Below are positions 1 through 10,690 of a DNA stretch of 30,883 nt, piece after piece. The position numbers and the translations under genes were made by a program. The stretch spans positions 1 through 30,883 of the forward strand of contig CAUDNR010004393.1 in NCBI GenBank assembly GCA_958430865.1, in the 5' to 3' direction. The first letter of the stretch is position 1. Each line of letters starts with the position of its first letter. Source of the stretch: Entrophospora sp. SA101. Its lineage: Eukaryota > Glomeromycota > Glomeromycetes > Entrophosporales > Entrophosporaceae. Under the pieces are notes generated by a model. It was not told where the DNA came from and ran no database searches. It saw only the letters and a list, made by a program, of their open reading frames with translations.

Positions 1-110
1 AATGAAACAATTGTTGGTGAAGTGATTGTTGACAAAATGAATCAAACCCATATTTATTTCTACGTTTATCAAATTCGCGATTTTAATTGGTTAATCAACA
101 AATAGCATGG
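1..110. repeat. Dispersed repeat fragment, edge-truncated
   Basis: Positions 31-52 match 16949-16970 at 21 of 22 bases (GACRAAATGAATCAAACCCA core), and the run AATGAAACAA just before also resembles the right arm of the hairpin element there. This is probably a second, partial copy of that element or of its flank. The window starts inside it, so its left end is not visible. Confidence 0.5.
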
Positions 111-178
111 GTTAAAATTTTGTGTTCCCTCCTGTTAATTTTGTGTTCCCAGAACGGTCTTTCCTGTTACCAATATAT

Positions 179-306
179 GATAGTTCGCATGTGGCCAAAA
201 ATTCAGAATGGGCTACACTCAAATGTAGCCAATAATTAGCATGTGGCCTGATGACGAAAATTGGCCATGTCGTTATCCTGATGATAGTTCGCATATGGCC
301 AATTTT
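179..306. repeat. Imperfect short repeats with GTGGCC / CATATGGCC cores
   Basis: GATAGTTCGCATGTGGCC at 179-196 recurs as GATAGTTCGCATATGGCC at 283-300 with one change, and related TTAGCATGTGGCC and TTGGCCATG motifs lie between them. The segment looks like a decayed repetitive element. Similar GGCCAAAATT / TAGCCAAAATT words occur near 12.63-12.88 kb and 26.4 kb, which suggests a shared repeat family. No convincing coding sequence is present. Confidence 0.5.
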
Positions 307-328
307 CATAAGCAAGCAGTCTACCATA

Positions 329-362
329 AGTAGGTAACAATATGTACATATTGTTACCTACT
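329..362. repeat. Perfect 34-bp palindrome
   Basis: AGTAGGTAACAATATG reads into its exact reverse complement around a TGTACA centre, giving 17 paired bases per arm with no loop. It could be a cruciform, the fused ends of an excised or tiny inverted-repeat element, or a palindromic protein-binding site. Its function is unknown. Confidence 0.85.
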
Positions 363-2216
363 ATAATCCAGAATCATTATTAAAATCTGATGATATTACA
401 GCAATAGAAATAGGACAAAATGAAGGATAATAAAAAGATATTTCAGAGTGGAACAATTAAGTTTTTAATGAGTTAAAAAATATATTAAATTTCTTTGTAT
501 TATCTCAGTGAAAAGACTATTTGCTTCAAAAAGGACAAAAGATAGAAAAGAAAATTTTAATTTCTATATAGGAAGAGAATAATGGAAGCAATTCAGGAGC
601 GGATTGACAAGGAGAATGTTAATAATAATATTATCATTTGTAAATAATAATAGTAGGATGTATAATATAGGTTTGCACCAAAATGACCAAGAATAGATAA
701 CACTCATCAATGGCTCCGAGTCCAAGTATTATTCTCTTCGTATTCATTACTGATAATAATAATTGCAATAATAATAAATAAATTTTAAAAAAAGTCCTGA
801 CAAGTAAAAACGAAAAAAGTTGATGATATAATCCATTCCATGAGTTCCATCGTCTTGCCATTCAAGTGATGGCGATAATATTGTTTAACGAAATGTTACC
901 AAAGTTGTAAAACTATTGTGTCGAATTTGCTGCCCTTAAGTCAAAAACGACGCAAGTAAAATTATTTTAAAGGCTAATACTAAATATAAAAATACTTATA
1001 AATATATTCCAAGGTCTTTTTTTATATTTTCCTTGTGTGTTCCAATCTCTCCTTTGTTCATCAGTTGTTCTCAAGAAGCTAAGCCTTTCTTTTGCTGTTT
1101 ACTACTAAACTCGAACATTTCTTATTAACATTAATAACATGAGATAAAATTGGTACTTTATATTCTAGGGTCAAATGAAAATTTTACGCTTTTATAATTA
1201 TTATCAAATTACTGTGTAAATAATGGAAGTTTTTATAATATCAATATTGATTAAGTTATTTTGCAATAATAAACCAATCTTTATCTTTATCCTTCAACAA
1301 AAATTTCTTAAGGGTAACACTTCGGGTCTTTGCTTGAAAAGCATAACTTCAGGTCTAAGCAGAGGAAAATAATAGATAATTACCATTCTAATAAAATAAA
1401 GTTCTGATAGAATCATTATTTTTATTAAATAAAATTAATCGTTAATAAACTTTTAAAAGATAAAAATAAAAAACAAAAACATTGACTTTATTTACTTTGT
1501 TTGATAAAGCAACAAGTGTAGTTAACGTCTTGGTAAAATGTAACAATTGTGGAGCTTTGGTAAAAAGCCGCGCTTATTTGCTTTAGTGGGCAAGCAAGCA
1601 AACAAGCTATATACTTGATTCGTGATCTATCAGTGAAGGAAAGGATCTACATAATAATAATAAAATTCCGTATTATTTGCAATTAATATTAACTGACAAG
1701 AGTTGACCATAATTGTTAATTTAACCAAAATGATATCTCACAATACCACCATTTAACAAGAATCAAAAAATCATAAAAAGTTTATTATAAGAAATATTAT
1801 TATAATTTAGCTTTGAGAAATAAAGTAAGAATAAAATAAAAAGATAAATAAAAGATAATAATAAATTTATAGTAGAGATTAAATTAATCGTTCTCTTTTT
1901 ACTATTGTTACTAGAATTTATTGTTTGTTAGTAATTCAATTAATCAATAATTATTGCTTAACATTCTAGAAGAAAGGTTAAAATCAAGATTATTTAACGA
2001 ACTTGTATAAGTTTTTAAGCTTTTAGATTTGGCAATCTTTTCATCCAATATTCTACTTGTATGATATGCATCTGGATGTGATTTGTGTACTTGTTACAAA
2101 TCACTACCATCATTATTAAAATCAATTTCATGTTTTTTGATTTTAGAAAACTTGAATAATCTTTTTATTATTGATTTTTCAAATTTTTATTTTCAAAAGT
2201 TTCATTATGTTTATTT
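363..2216. other. Gene-free AT-rich stretch with faint coding remnants
   Basis: No intact gene is visible. Around 363-660 short coding-like scraps appear on the + strand, for example a 21-codon frame beginning MEAIQERIDKEN at 582, but they are interrupted by stops and frameshifts, so this is probably transposon or gene debris. A 15-nt near-direct repeat (ACTTCRGGTCTWWGC) lies at 1319-1333 and 1346-1360. Near 1537 a short frame reads C-N-N-C-G-A-L-V-K, half a zinc ribbon, but it ends after about 15 codons. Confidence 0.5.
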
Positions 2217-3396
2217 CTAGAAAAAATAATAAAGCTCTCCACTAGTTGGTCTTTTTGGTGGATCCACATCCCAACACCTCTGCATCATTTGCACATAATC
2301 GGCAGGCAATCCAGGTAATATTGGTGGTCGTAAACCTTCACATATATCAAAAATCAAATGACGATTGTGAGCTCTATCATCAAATGGTGGATGACTTGCA
2401 AATATTTCCCATATTAACATCCCAACACTATAGATATCTGTTTCTTTGGTGTTCTTTTTGCCTCTAAATAGCTCAGGTGCAATATATGGTACAATTCCAT
2501 AGACTTTATTTGATGACTTTTCATCAACTGGTCCACATAATCCCAGATCTGTAATATAACAATGTATTAAATCTTTTTCATGTATATGATATAATGCATT
2601 ACATAAACATTTAAAGATTGTAATTCTGTCTCTTAATGTTAAATGACTTTTTTGCAAATAACCCTTTAAATTTCCCTCTGGAACATAAGATAAAACTATT
2701 GCATAATTTCCATTATCTGGGAATTTAGTTATACCATGGCAGCTAACAATTAATTGTGATCTAATTTTACAATAATTCAATGCCTGAAAATAAATAAAAT
2801 AAATACATTAGTATTTATTATATAAACTGTATTGTTTATTTTGTTTTAAATGACAACTACCAACCTCGTCAAAAAATCCTTTTTATCATAATCACTTGTT
2901 CTTCCTCTTGTCTAAGTAGCAGTAAAATCGAACTAAATTCATCTTTAGTTAACTTTGTTACTTTTTCAAATTGCTCAAAAGGTATCCATTCTAAAATGTG
3001 AGTTGGCAGAGACGATTTCATTTGAAATGTTGAATAAAATCATCAATTATGTTATTTCCAGATGTTCAAATGGTGAAAAGTCTCTGTAATTTTAAACTAA
3101 TACAACCTTCACAGTATCTCTCAGAGTATTTTGTCAATTTACACCTGTCACATGCTTTTTGATTTGACTTCTTTATCTCTAGCATTATCTAATTCAAAAT
3201 TATAAATAAACCTTTTTTTACAATGTTCTTTTTCACTTTTAGAAAGTTCCTTTTTTTTTGATTAATGAAAAAAAAAATCTTTTCTACTTTCCCTATCAGA
3301 GTTAACATTAATATTATTAATTGTTTCACTATAAATTTTATGTACAAATTCCTTTCTTTCTAGTGATAATGATGATAATAGTTTAAAATGTGACAT
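2217..3396 (-). pseudogene. Broken Tkl-type protein kinase (Glomeromycotina expanded family)
   Basis: Reading leftward, one full-length kinase gene can be followed: ATG at 3396, leader S-E-K-E-H-C-K-K, a Cys pair domain (CDRC...YCEGC), T-S-G-N-N-I-I-D-D-F-I-Q, the linker ILEWIPFEQFEKVTKL, then after an AT-rich intron with a ttttcag acceptor (about 2783) the C-lobe. The C-lobe shows YGIVPYIAPE, DIYSVGMLIWEIF, and RCWDVDPPKRPT. Breaks seen: an in-frame TAA after FFFH; frame changes before CDRC, after DDFIQ and after EFSSI; TGA where the family has the W of WTSGN; and TAG where it has the W of ATW. The catalytic loop is missing: HIHEKDLIHC runs straight into YITDLGLCGP, so the HRD Asp and metal-binding Asn are gone while a DFG-equivalent DLG remains. 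The gene is therefore both a pseudogene and catalytically dead. Confidence 0.85.
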
Positions 3397-4965
3397 TATA
3401 TAAAATATAAAATATAAGGTGTTTTAATGAATAGAGTGGAAAAGTGATGGTTTTTTTTCTTTTGAACTGAATAGCATGTAACAAAAATTTTCTGTCCTCT
3501 TTTTGTTTCCTTATTACTGTCATCATATGGTAGTGTGCACCTTTTTCGGATTATTAACAAATTTTGAATTAAGAACAATTTTGACATCAACAAAATTCAT
3601 CATGATTCTAATACTTTAATAATAAATATTTTTTCTTTTTTCTTCGTTTATTATTTTTACCCTTCAAAATTAAGAAGACTTGTGTATGAGTTCAATGTCT
3701 CCCACCATGGATCATTCTGATATTGAAGATTCCAATATATCTGCTTCATTTTTCTTCTCCCTTTGATGCTGGCTTTACCTGAAACTATTTTAAATAGATG
3801 AAACTAAATCAAAAGTCAAAACTAGTTTCAATTTATGATGACTTTTGTAAACTTATAGTTGCGGCCAACATTAGTTTAGCCCCTGACATTGAGTTCAGAT
3901 TTATTATAAAAAAAACTGATTTATCAAAAATATTTTAAATATTTGACTTTCTTATGATTAAAATACATAATCGGTGGTAATTTTCCTTGATGGAAAATGT
4001 CTATTTCTTGAAGAGCTAATATTGAATAAAATTGAAATTTGAAGAATTTTACGGGTCTATAATCACGCGTATTTCTTTTTTTGATCTGATGACCACAGAG
4101 TTTTCAAACTATATTATTACAACGTGTGAGTTAACCTTAAAACATTTGATTTTCTAAAAATATATACTTTCTATAAGAACGGTTAAAAAGAATTCAAAAA
4201 CAAAAACAAAAAATTTATAAAATGCAGCATTATTATTATTATTATCACACGTTGGCACCTTTCTATTTATATTTCTTAGAACATTGTCATCATAAACTGC
4301 TACTCTATTGACTAGCTCGGTTTAATTAATTTATTGATAGAGAGAGATTCAGAAGATACACACAGGCTCAGAAGACAGCATCAGGAAACATTATTTGTAA
4401 TACATTATACTTTCATCATCTATACTCTATAAAATTACATTACATTGACATTTTTTAGTTATCATTTACAAAAAAAAAAAATTAAAAATTAATGTTATTA
4501 TTATTGTTTTATTGCTCACAAACAAACAAAAAAATCAGTATTAGTATATAGTAAATTTAATTTAGGACTAACACTAATTGGTTCCGTTTATATTTTTAAA
4601 ATAAATATTTACAACTAATTGGTTCAACTGAATCACGTGGTCAGGTTGTGGATGTTACACGTGCATATAACCATTTAGTCCAAAATGTATAAATTCATTT
4701 AATTCTCGGAAAAAAAAATAGAATGAAAACGATTTCTTGTTAAAAAAAATAATAAACCATTATTTATAACAATAACCTTTTTACGCGCATTATTAATAAA
4801 TAAAACAAAATAAATTTCACACATCTTGATTTTTAACAAAAAAAAAACGGATTATAATAGATTTTATATAATAATATCTTCATTTCGTTATATATTAAAT
4901 AATAACATTATTACTGTTTTAGAAATTGATTGATTTTTTATTTCTTTGATTACTTTTTGATAAAA
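3397..4965. other. Gene-free AT-rich stretch
   Basis: No gene of family-recognisable type is seen. One short + frame at 3686-3766 reads MSSMSPTMDHSDIEDSNI and then runs into F/S codons and a stop. It could be a first exon or debris. There are an isolated ACGCGT at 4066 and a run of ATT triplets near 4231. The last several hundred bases must contain the promoter of the PARP gene that begins at 4966, but no specific element stands out beyond AT-rich tracts. Confidence 0.4.
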
Positions 4966-6233
4966 ATGGGAAACTGCTGTTGTGGTGCTGCTGTAGGTGT
5001 TTAATTTATTAGTTGTTTTTTTTTTTTTTTTTTTGAGTTTTAACGAATATAAAAAATATTTTTTATATCAATTAAATGATAATTTTAGCAGCAGAAACTT
5101 TGTATAAATTGTAAGGTAATTTGAATATTATTATTTAAATTTATTTATTTGTATATATAAAGTAAACTTACGTGAATATAATATATTTATATTTATATAG
5201 GAAAAAGAAGCATACACAGGTTCACTTTGGTGCTCAAAACATTGTAGAAATCAAACTCCAAACTGGCAAAGATTGACGAATGAAAAAAGTAAACGACTTT
5301 GCATATATTGTAAAAGAAAAAATGCGCTTAAAGGAAGTGATTTTTGTTCTAATGATTGTGAAATATCTATTAAAAGAATGGGTATATATATTTTTTCTCT
5401 TTGAATCAAATTATAGCTTCGTGTTTGTCTATTTACAATAACAAAAACATTGATTTTTTTTTAGCTCCATGTTTGTTGAGGTTGCCATCAGATGGTCAAA
5501 AATACAAAGATATAACTAATCAATTTATAGCTGCTTGGAAACACCCTGGAAAAACTCCACCGGAAGTTGCTGATATATGGAAGATCTTTTGTTCAGAAAA
5601 TTTAAATACTCGGTATAATATGTATCGTAATGAAGTTGAAAATCAACGTAAATTTGCTGGTAAATTTTTCGGAAAAGGTGAGGGAAAACGTAAAATGAGT
5701 GCAGGAAATGAACAAAGAAGATTTCATGGAACAAAAACGTTCGTACCGACTATCATTGTTGTTGTTGTTATTATTACTATTATTATTATTATTTAAATTA
5801 TTATTAACCTTGGCAGTATTTTTTTAGGTCGTGTTATATAGGTTTAACAAGTGGTGATGTGTGTAACGGCCCAACATGTTCCGTTTGTTGCATTATAAGA
5901 GAAGGTTACAAGCTGAGATATGCGAACACCACATATCAAAGATTTGGCAGAGGTATATATTTCTCTGGAACATCATCCAAATCTGATGATTATAATGAAG
6001 GCTCATTAAAATATTCTCAAGGCTCAAAATACAAAGTAATGATATTGAATAAAGTTGTTGTTGGACAAGGATATCAATTAACTAAAAATAGTATGAATTT
6101 AACTGAACCACCAGCAGGGTTTGATTCAATATTAGGTGAACCAAGTGATACTGGCAACTTAAATTACGATGAAATTGTTGTATATAGAGAGGAATCATCC
6201 ATCCCTCAATATTTGATTGTTTACAAAGTTTAA
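4966..6233 (+). CDS. PARP-type ADP-ribosyltransferase with tandem zinc fingers and acylation signal
   Basis: Five exons close in phase: 4966-4992, 5089-5115, 5201-5381, 5465-5738, 5828-6233, giving 304 residues. The protein starts MGNCCCGAA, a classic N-myristoylation site (Gly2) with palmitoylatable Cys, so membrane or vesicle attachment is expected. Two tandem zinc fingers of the form CxxC-x11-CxxxC follow (Cys14/17/29/33 and Cys52/55/67/71). The C-terminal PARP catalytic domain has RFHGTK (His166), a CNGPTCSVCC cluster (182-191), RFGRGIYF (Tyr214) and DEIVVY (Glu285), so the H-Y-E triad of ADP-ribosyltransferases is intact. The family transfers ADP-ribose from NAD+ to protein or nucleic acid. 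H-Y-E predicts poly- or mono-transfer competence, but the target is unknown. The Cys-rich insert after HGT resembles those I recall in other fungal PARP-like proteins. The first exon is only 27 bp; its start is favoured because the acylation signal and both zinc fingers follow in frame. Confidence 0.85.
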
Positions 6234-6295
6234 TAATAATTTAGAGTAACTTATTTTTTTGTTTAAATCATGTATTATTTTTTTATTTTTAGAAT

Positions 6296-6361
6296 CTGTA
6301 TTATTTGTTTATTTGTTTATTTGTTTATTTATTTATTTATTTACTATTTATTTATTTATTT
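6296..6361. repeat. TTTATTTG / TTTA microsatellite
   Basis: GTTTATTT units give way to TTTA tetranucleotides, directly downstream of the PARP stop codon at 6233. This lies in the probable 3' UTR or terminator region of that gene. Confidence 0.85.
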
Positions 6362-6572
6362 AATTTCGACATGGCAACATTAATTCATAAACAAAATGTC
6401 TGTTACAACCATCAACTACTAACTAATTTATGTCAGAAAGAATAATGTTTACATAATCACAAAGATTCATTTAAAAGTTTGTATATTTTAACATTTAAAA
6501 AAATGTCACGGCTAAATCTCACTAGACATTTGTAAATCTACGATAGAAGAATCACATTTTTTCGTTCTTCAA

Positions 6573-7227
6573 TTACAGTCCACCTTTAACCACAACTTCA
6601 AATTTGTCAAATACATGTATCAAAGGTTCTTTAAACATTCCAGTGGTTGGATTGAATCCAATACAATATGCATATAGGATCCCAGATTATATATACAGAT
6701 ACGGCTAAAAGGTTTATTATTACTGCGGTCATTGTTGTATGAGTTTTTTGAGGTCCAGGCAACATGATGGTTGTATATACAGCAAAATTTTTGAGCATGA
6801 GTAACAATAATAAAGTAATTCAGGCAACAAAAATAATTGTTACGTTGAAATTGCTTATTAAAGTTCGCATGGGTATAGCAGCCCTATGTATATATTTTGA
6901 TTACTAAGTCTCGTTCAATAATAATAAAACATGTATATTTACAAGTGAAAACGCTGATGTCAAATTTGCTAGATTTTATCAAATGTGAGAGTATCCAATG
7001 AAGCAGATAAATAGCCACATCAAATTAAAAGTTGTTAAATTTACTGAGATAATATTAAGAATTATAACTTTTGATAATAGAGTTACCACTTCAGACACCA
7101 ATTCTTTTGATATTCCGATGAAGGATTGGAAATCTTTTACGATAAAAATATTTAGAAACGAAGAGATTTTTTTGGGAAGGTGATTTTGTAAAAGAAAATA
7201 TGGGAACGTCATTGCGGTCTTTGACAA
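6573..7227 (-). pseudogene. 7TM receptor-like gene remnant
   Basis: On the minus strand a hydrophobic frame (6979-7227, ending NLMWLFICFIGY) is followed by another hydrophobic stretch from about 6870. The latter reads ITLLLLLMLKNFAVY, a short hydrophilic loop with LPGPQKTHTT, then AVIINLLAVSVYIIWDP. A one-base frame change leads to ILYAYCIGFNPTTGMFKEP and a stop at 6573. Joined, the W-D-P-I-L-Y corresponds to the N/DPxxY motif at the end of transmembrane helix 7 of rhodopsin-like receptors, preceded by a plausible helix 6. In-frame stops (TGA in the first hydrophobic run) and the shift at DP make it a pseudogene or a badly degraded paralogue. The 7TM call rests on one motif and hydrophobicity only. 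Confidence 0.45.
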
Positions 7228-7410
7228 AAATTACTAAATTTATATACTAATACTTTATTTTCAAACACGTTTGATATCACTAAAGATTGATAACATAATT
7301 TGCAAATATAGAATTATTTTAAATTTATATTTTCTACAACATATGTTTTAATTGTTTTGGCCTCCATTATTATATCTATTACTTAAACCGATATATCGCT
7401 TGACAATGTA

Positions 7411-7577
7411 CAGTCAAACTTTGCCACAACGGACATAAGGAAATTTCATTTAAAATCCGTTATGTCAAAATTACTAATAACGGATTTTATGTTTTTATAT
7501 TAGATATGTGAATATAAATCAAAAAATTTTAAAATCTGTTATAACGCAACTTTATAACCGCTGTGCAAGTTTGACGA
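7411..7577. mobile_element. Pogo/Tc1-like MITE with TA ends
   Basis: CAGTCAAACTTTGCCACAAC at the left pairs with the reverse complement of the right end (TCGTCAAACTTGCACAGCGG), about three quarters identical. TA dinucleotides flank both ends (7409-7410 and 7578-7579). CAGTCAAACxTxG and AACGGACAT are characteristic of Tigger/pogo-type termini. Internal ATCCGTTAT / ATAACGGAT palindromes add secondary structure. At 167 bp it cannot code for a transposase, so it is non-autonomous. A solitary related end, CAGTCAAACCTTGTCATAAT, lies at 12987. Confidence 0.7.
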
Positions 7578-7820
7578 TAGTTAATTTTTTTATTTTTTTT
7601 TGTTTAAAAAAGAAAGAAATTTTTCTGCTCGCTTTTCAATATAATGACATACAATTAGTTTACCGCCAAGGGTTATAGACCGTAAATGTTTTATGAAATT
7701 TATACAGTCATTTCAAACCGTGTATTTTTCAAATGTTTATTGAAAATAAATAACAAATGCAAAATTTACAAAAAAATACAATTATTAAATTAATTAAAAT
7801 CAACATAATCGATATAATAA

Positions 7821-7996
7821 TTATTTGAATTTTGAATGAATACTATCTCTTATATTATAAAATCTAGAGGTTCTTTGAGGTGGAATAGGGAATATATGAG
7901 CAAGGTTGGTTGAACTAACTCTATTTGTATTATTATTTCTACCACCACCATGATTATTATGATTAGCATTATTATGATTAGCATTATTATGATTAG

Positions 7997-8065
<69 letters not shown>

Positions 8066-8771
8066 AGGAATCGGTAGTGTTTCTTTTAGAATATCCAAAT
8101 TTATTATAATCTATTTTTAATACGTAAGAAGATATTCTATTTAATTCAATCACAGGTGGTTTATTCGGAAGTTTTTTGGTCGATCCAAGAGAATTTCCAT
8201 TATAGTCAATTCCACTGCCAACAACAGTGCTATCATTGAAATGAGCATTGTTTTTATTATTAGCGGTACCATCACTGCCACCATTACCAATATTTAACCA
8301 ATGATTATTGTCGTCTAAATGTGATGGGATGGTTCTGGGTTGTATCATTAATCCATCTTCATTTAGTTTTCTCAGTTTCTTATAATATAAATATTTACGA
8401 TATAGTAAAATTCCTATTATAAGGAATACCAGCACAACTATTGAAACCATTATTGCTACGGCTATTGGACTTATTCGGGATATGGGATCTTGTTCTTTAA
8501 CATGATTATCATCATCATTTTTTTTGTCATTACTATTATCACTATTTACAGTTATTGGTTTTGGTGATGGTGATGGTGGTGGTGGTAGAGGTGTTGTTTG
8601 AATTGACGTTATCGTTTGTATTGGTGTTAATGTTGGCGTTGGCGTTGGCGTTGATGTTTTTCGAGGTGTTCGAGCAGCTTTGGTTGTTTTATTTGCTTCA
8701 TCAGATTTGGTAATGCCGGCATCTCTTTTTTTATTTTTCATTAAATTATCACTTCGTCCAAGATTTACCAT
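7821..8771 (-). CDS. Single-pass membrane protein with Pro/Thr-rich and Asn-rich tracts
   Basis: An uninterrupted frame of 316 residues, with an in-frame stop just upstream of ATG 8771. No family is recognised. Residues 1-39 are basic and hydrophilic; 40-72 are a Thr/Pro-rich stretch (TPTPTPTLTP, PLPPPPSPSPKP) suited to O-glycosylation. Residues 101-124 form one strong membrane helix (PIAVAIMVSIVVLVFLIIG), followed by a basic stop-transfer YRKYLYYKKLRK. The tail holds a poly-Asn run of about 22 encoded by AAT triplets, three ANHNN units, and an S/R-rich end. The layout (S/T/P-rich outside, one helix, long tail) recalls fungal cell-surface sensors of the Mid2/Wsc type. However there is no signal peptide and no WSC Cys domain, so topology is uncertain or an upstream signal exon is missing. 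Confidence 0.7.
7951..8064. repeat. (ATT)n and GATTAGCATTATTAT coding repeats
   Basis: About 22 ATT triplets plus three GATTAGCATTATTAT units sit inside the membrane-protein gene and encode poly-Asn and ANHNN repeats. Such slippage-prone tracts are likely to vary in length between strains. Confidence 0.9.
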
Positions 8772-9923
8772 ATTTATATCATTATTCTAATATATATATA
8801 TATATATATTGAAATGGGTAATAATTAATGGAGAAAAGGTGAATTATAATGACGAATAATAATTTTCTTGGTGAACGTGGAGAAAAATGAAACAACGGTT
8901 GGATGACGTTTTGATAATAAATGAATTAATTGGACTGATGATGTAACAACCAAAAGAAATGTTGTAAAGAAAGAAAGTAAGTTTGTTAAAAAAAAGACAA
9001 AAACCTCCTAATAACGGTAAAAAAAATTTTTTTTTTTATCATAAAAAATGCGAATTCTAATTTTATTTATAAAAAATTTTTGTGGAATTATTAATTAATT
9101 AACTAACCAAAATAATAATATAAAATATACAAATTTGTATTTATAAATAATTTATATTGTGATATTGCGTGGTGTATGGTGCAGATCATCTAAAAGACAT
9201 AAAAAAAAATGGCCAATCTTTAAAATGCCAAGGCTCAATAACTATATTTGGAAGCGAGAAAAAACTTTCTCACATTCGCAATCTTTAAAACCTAATACTA
9301 AGCGGAAAATGTAATAGAAAATTTTTTATCAATAAAATTGCACGATTTTACTATCAAAAAATTTGAATTTGGCCAATGAGATTTACCGGTGATACTTTCT
9401 ATTTATATTTAAGAAAGATTTTACTACGTATAGATCGCGTGACCAGAATAAATCAATCTAAATTATCTATTTATTGTACGTAGCAAATTAGATTAAACGA
9501 ATTTGCTTCACTTGCCACGCTGACTTCCCATTTAAACAAACTCAATTCCTCCTATATTATTCAAGGTATGTACGTACGCCCCCTTGGCTTCCCAAAATAT
9601 TCTTGTTTCTAGCAATATTGATTGGCTAATTTTGGCGCGCTGAACAAGTATTGAGTCATGTGATTTTATAATATTATGACGTAAGTATATCATTGCTTAT
9701 TTTAGATGATAATTAGCCATGTGGTGCAGCATTTGACACCAATTTGTAGGTGCACTTATCAAAACAAATAAGCTCGTCACTCTTTTGAGAAATATCAAAC
9801 TCTACCTGCATATTAATATGCGTGCAACCCACCTAATGAATTAAATAAATGAACACAAACACTATTCGTGTCCTGTTTTCAATTTTTTTTCTAAAAGAAA
9901 AACTTTTCCGAGAAAAAGTTCTT
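8772..9923. other. Gene-free stretch, probable upstream regions
   Basis: No gene is seen. The first part holds a (TA)n run at about 8790-8809 and is the likely promoter of the minus-strand membrane-protein gene. Near 9634 the sequence ATTTTGGCGCGC is an E2F/MBF-like word (TTTGGCGC) that stands out in AT-rich DNA. TACGTA-type palindromes occur at 9427, 9477 and 9568. These are motif matches only. Confidence 0.35.
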
Positions 9924-10163
9924 CTAACTCATCATCTCTTTCCTATAAACGTATTATAGAAAAATAAAAAATCATGCAAGTTTACAAAACATAAAGAGAT
10001 CAATCAACAAATAGAAACATATGTGTCGATTTTTATACTCATCATTAAAAATCAGTCCATATGAATTTTCAACTCACCTCGGTACCATTGCACCCTCCTG
10101 ATTCCATCGCCAATGCATTACATCGAATAATTCATCTGACACATGGCCGAGACTTGGAATGTT
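9924..10163 (-). CDS. Possible terminal exons of an unrecognised gene
   Basis: A minus-strand segment 10163-10078 is bounded by a good acceptor (attgtaatag) and a strong GTGAGT donor and reads NIPSLGHVSDELFDVMHWR then WNQEGAMVP, protein-like in composition (two Trp, few Asn). It can splice to 9942-9924 (acceptor ttatag), closing as RKEMMS and a TAG stop. No upstream exon was found to the right, so this may be an orphan 3' end. In another frame the second exon reads ERDDELEELFLGKVF and then a stop; which frame is right cannot be decided here. The family is not recognised. Confidence 0.35.
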
Positions 10164-10690
10164 CTATTACAATAATCATATAATATAGCGCACATATAAG
10201 CATATTAAAAACAAAATAAATTCTCTTGCTCTTTGGAAGAAAATTATTTACAGATCCTATTAAGTAAATATAAATACAAGAAATCAATCAAAGTTTAGAT
10301 ATAGTCTCCAGGCACATAATTATATTTAAATATTTCCTAAAGTAAGAATCCTTGCAATATGAAAAATAAACCTATAAATCCCCTATGTTTCCTAATATTG
10401 CCTCCATCTATTGAGTAAATAATTGTTATTTAATCCGTAAAAGTTGTAATTGTGTTTTAATAAATATTGTTGGATACTATAAATTAAAAAATAACGAGCC
10501 AAAAAAATAATAAATATATATGTGTGTAAAAATTATTGAATAAAGTCTTCTTTGTGTTGATTACAATTATAATTTATTAGAAATAGTTTTACAAAATACA
10601 TATGGTATTTTTATAAATAAATTTTAATCTCCGAATAGGTATCATTACGCAAATATATTGGTAATAGGAAAACAATAGTAGTATCGGGGA

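Noticed and set aside
112..327. 71-codon minus frame over the left repeat
   Set aside because: Composed of the imperfect CATGTGGCC repeats; no family, no splice context.
634..861. 75-codon hydrophobic minus frame
   Set aside because: Starts at a non-ATG codon in low-complexity DNA; hydrophobicity is a by-product of TTA/ATT-rich sequence.
1537..1584. Short C-N-N-C-G zinc-ribbon-like frame
   Set aside because: Only half of a zinc site and a stop after about 15 codons; chance cannot be excluded.
7850..8098. Poly-Ile minus frame
   Set aside because: Out-of-phase reading of the (ATT)n tract inside the membrane-protein gene, whose own frame is 316 codons long.
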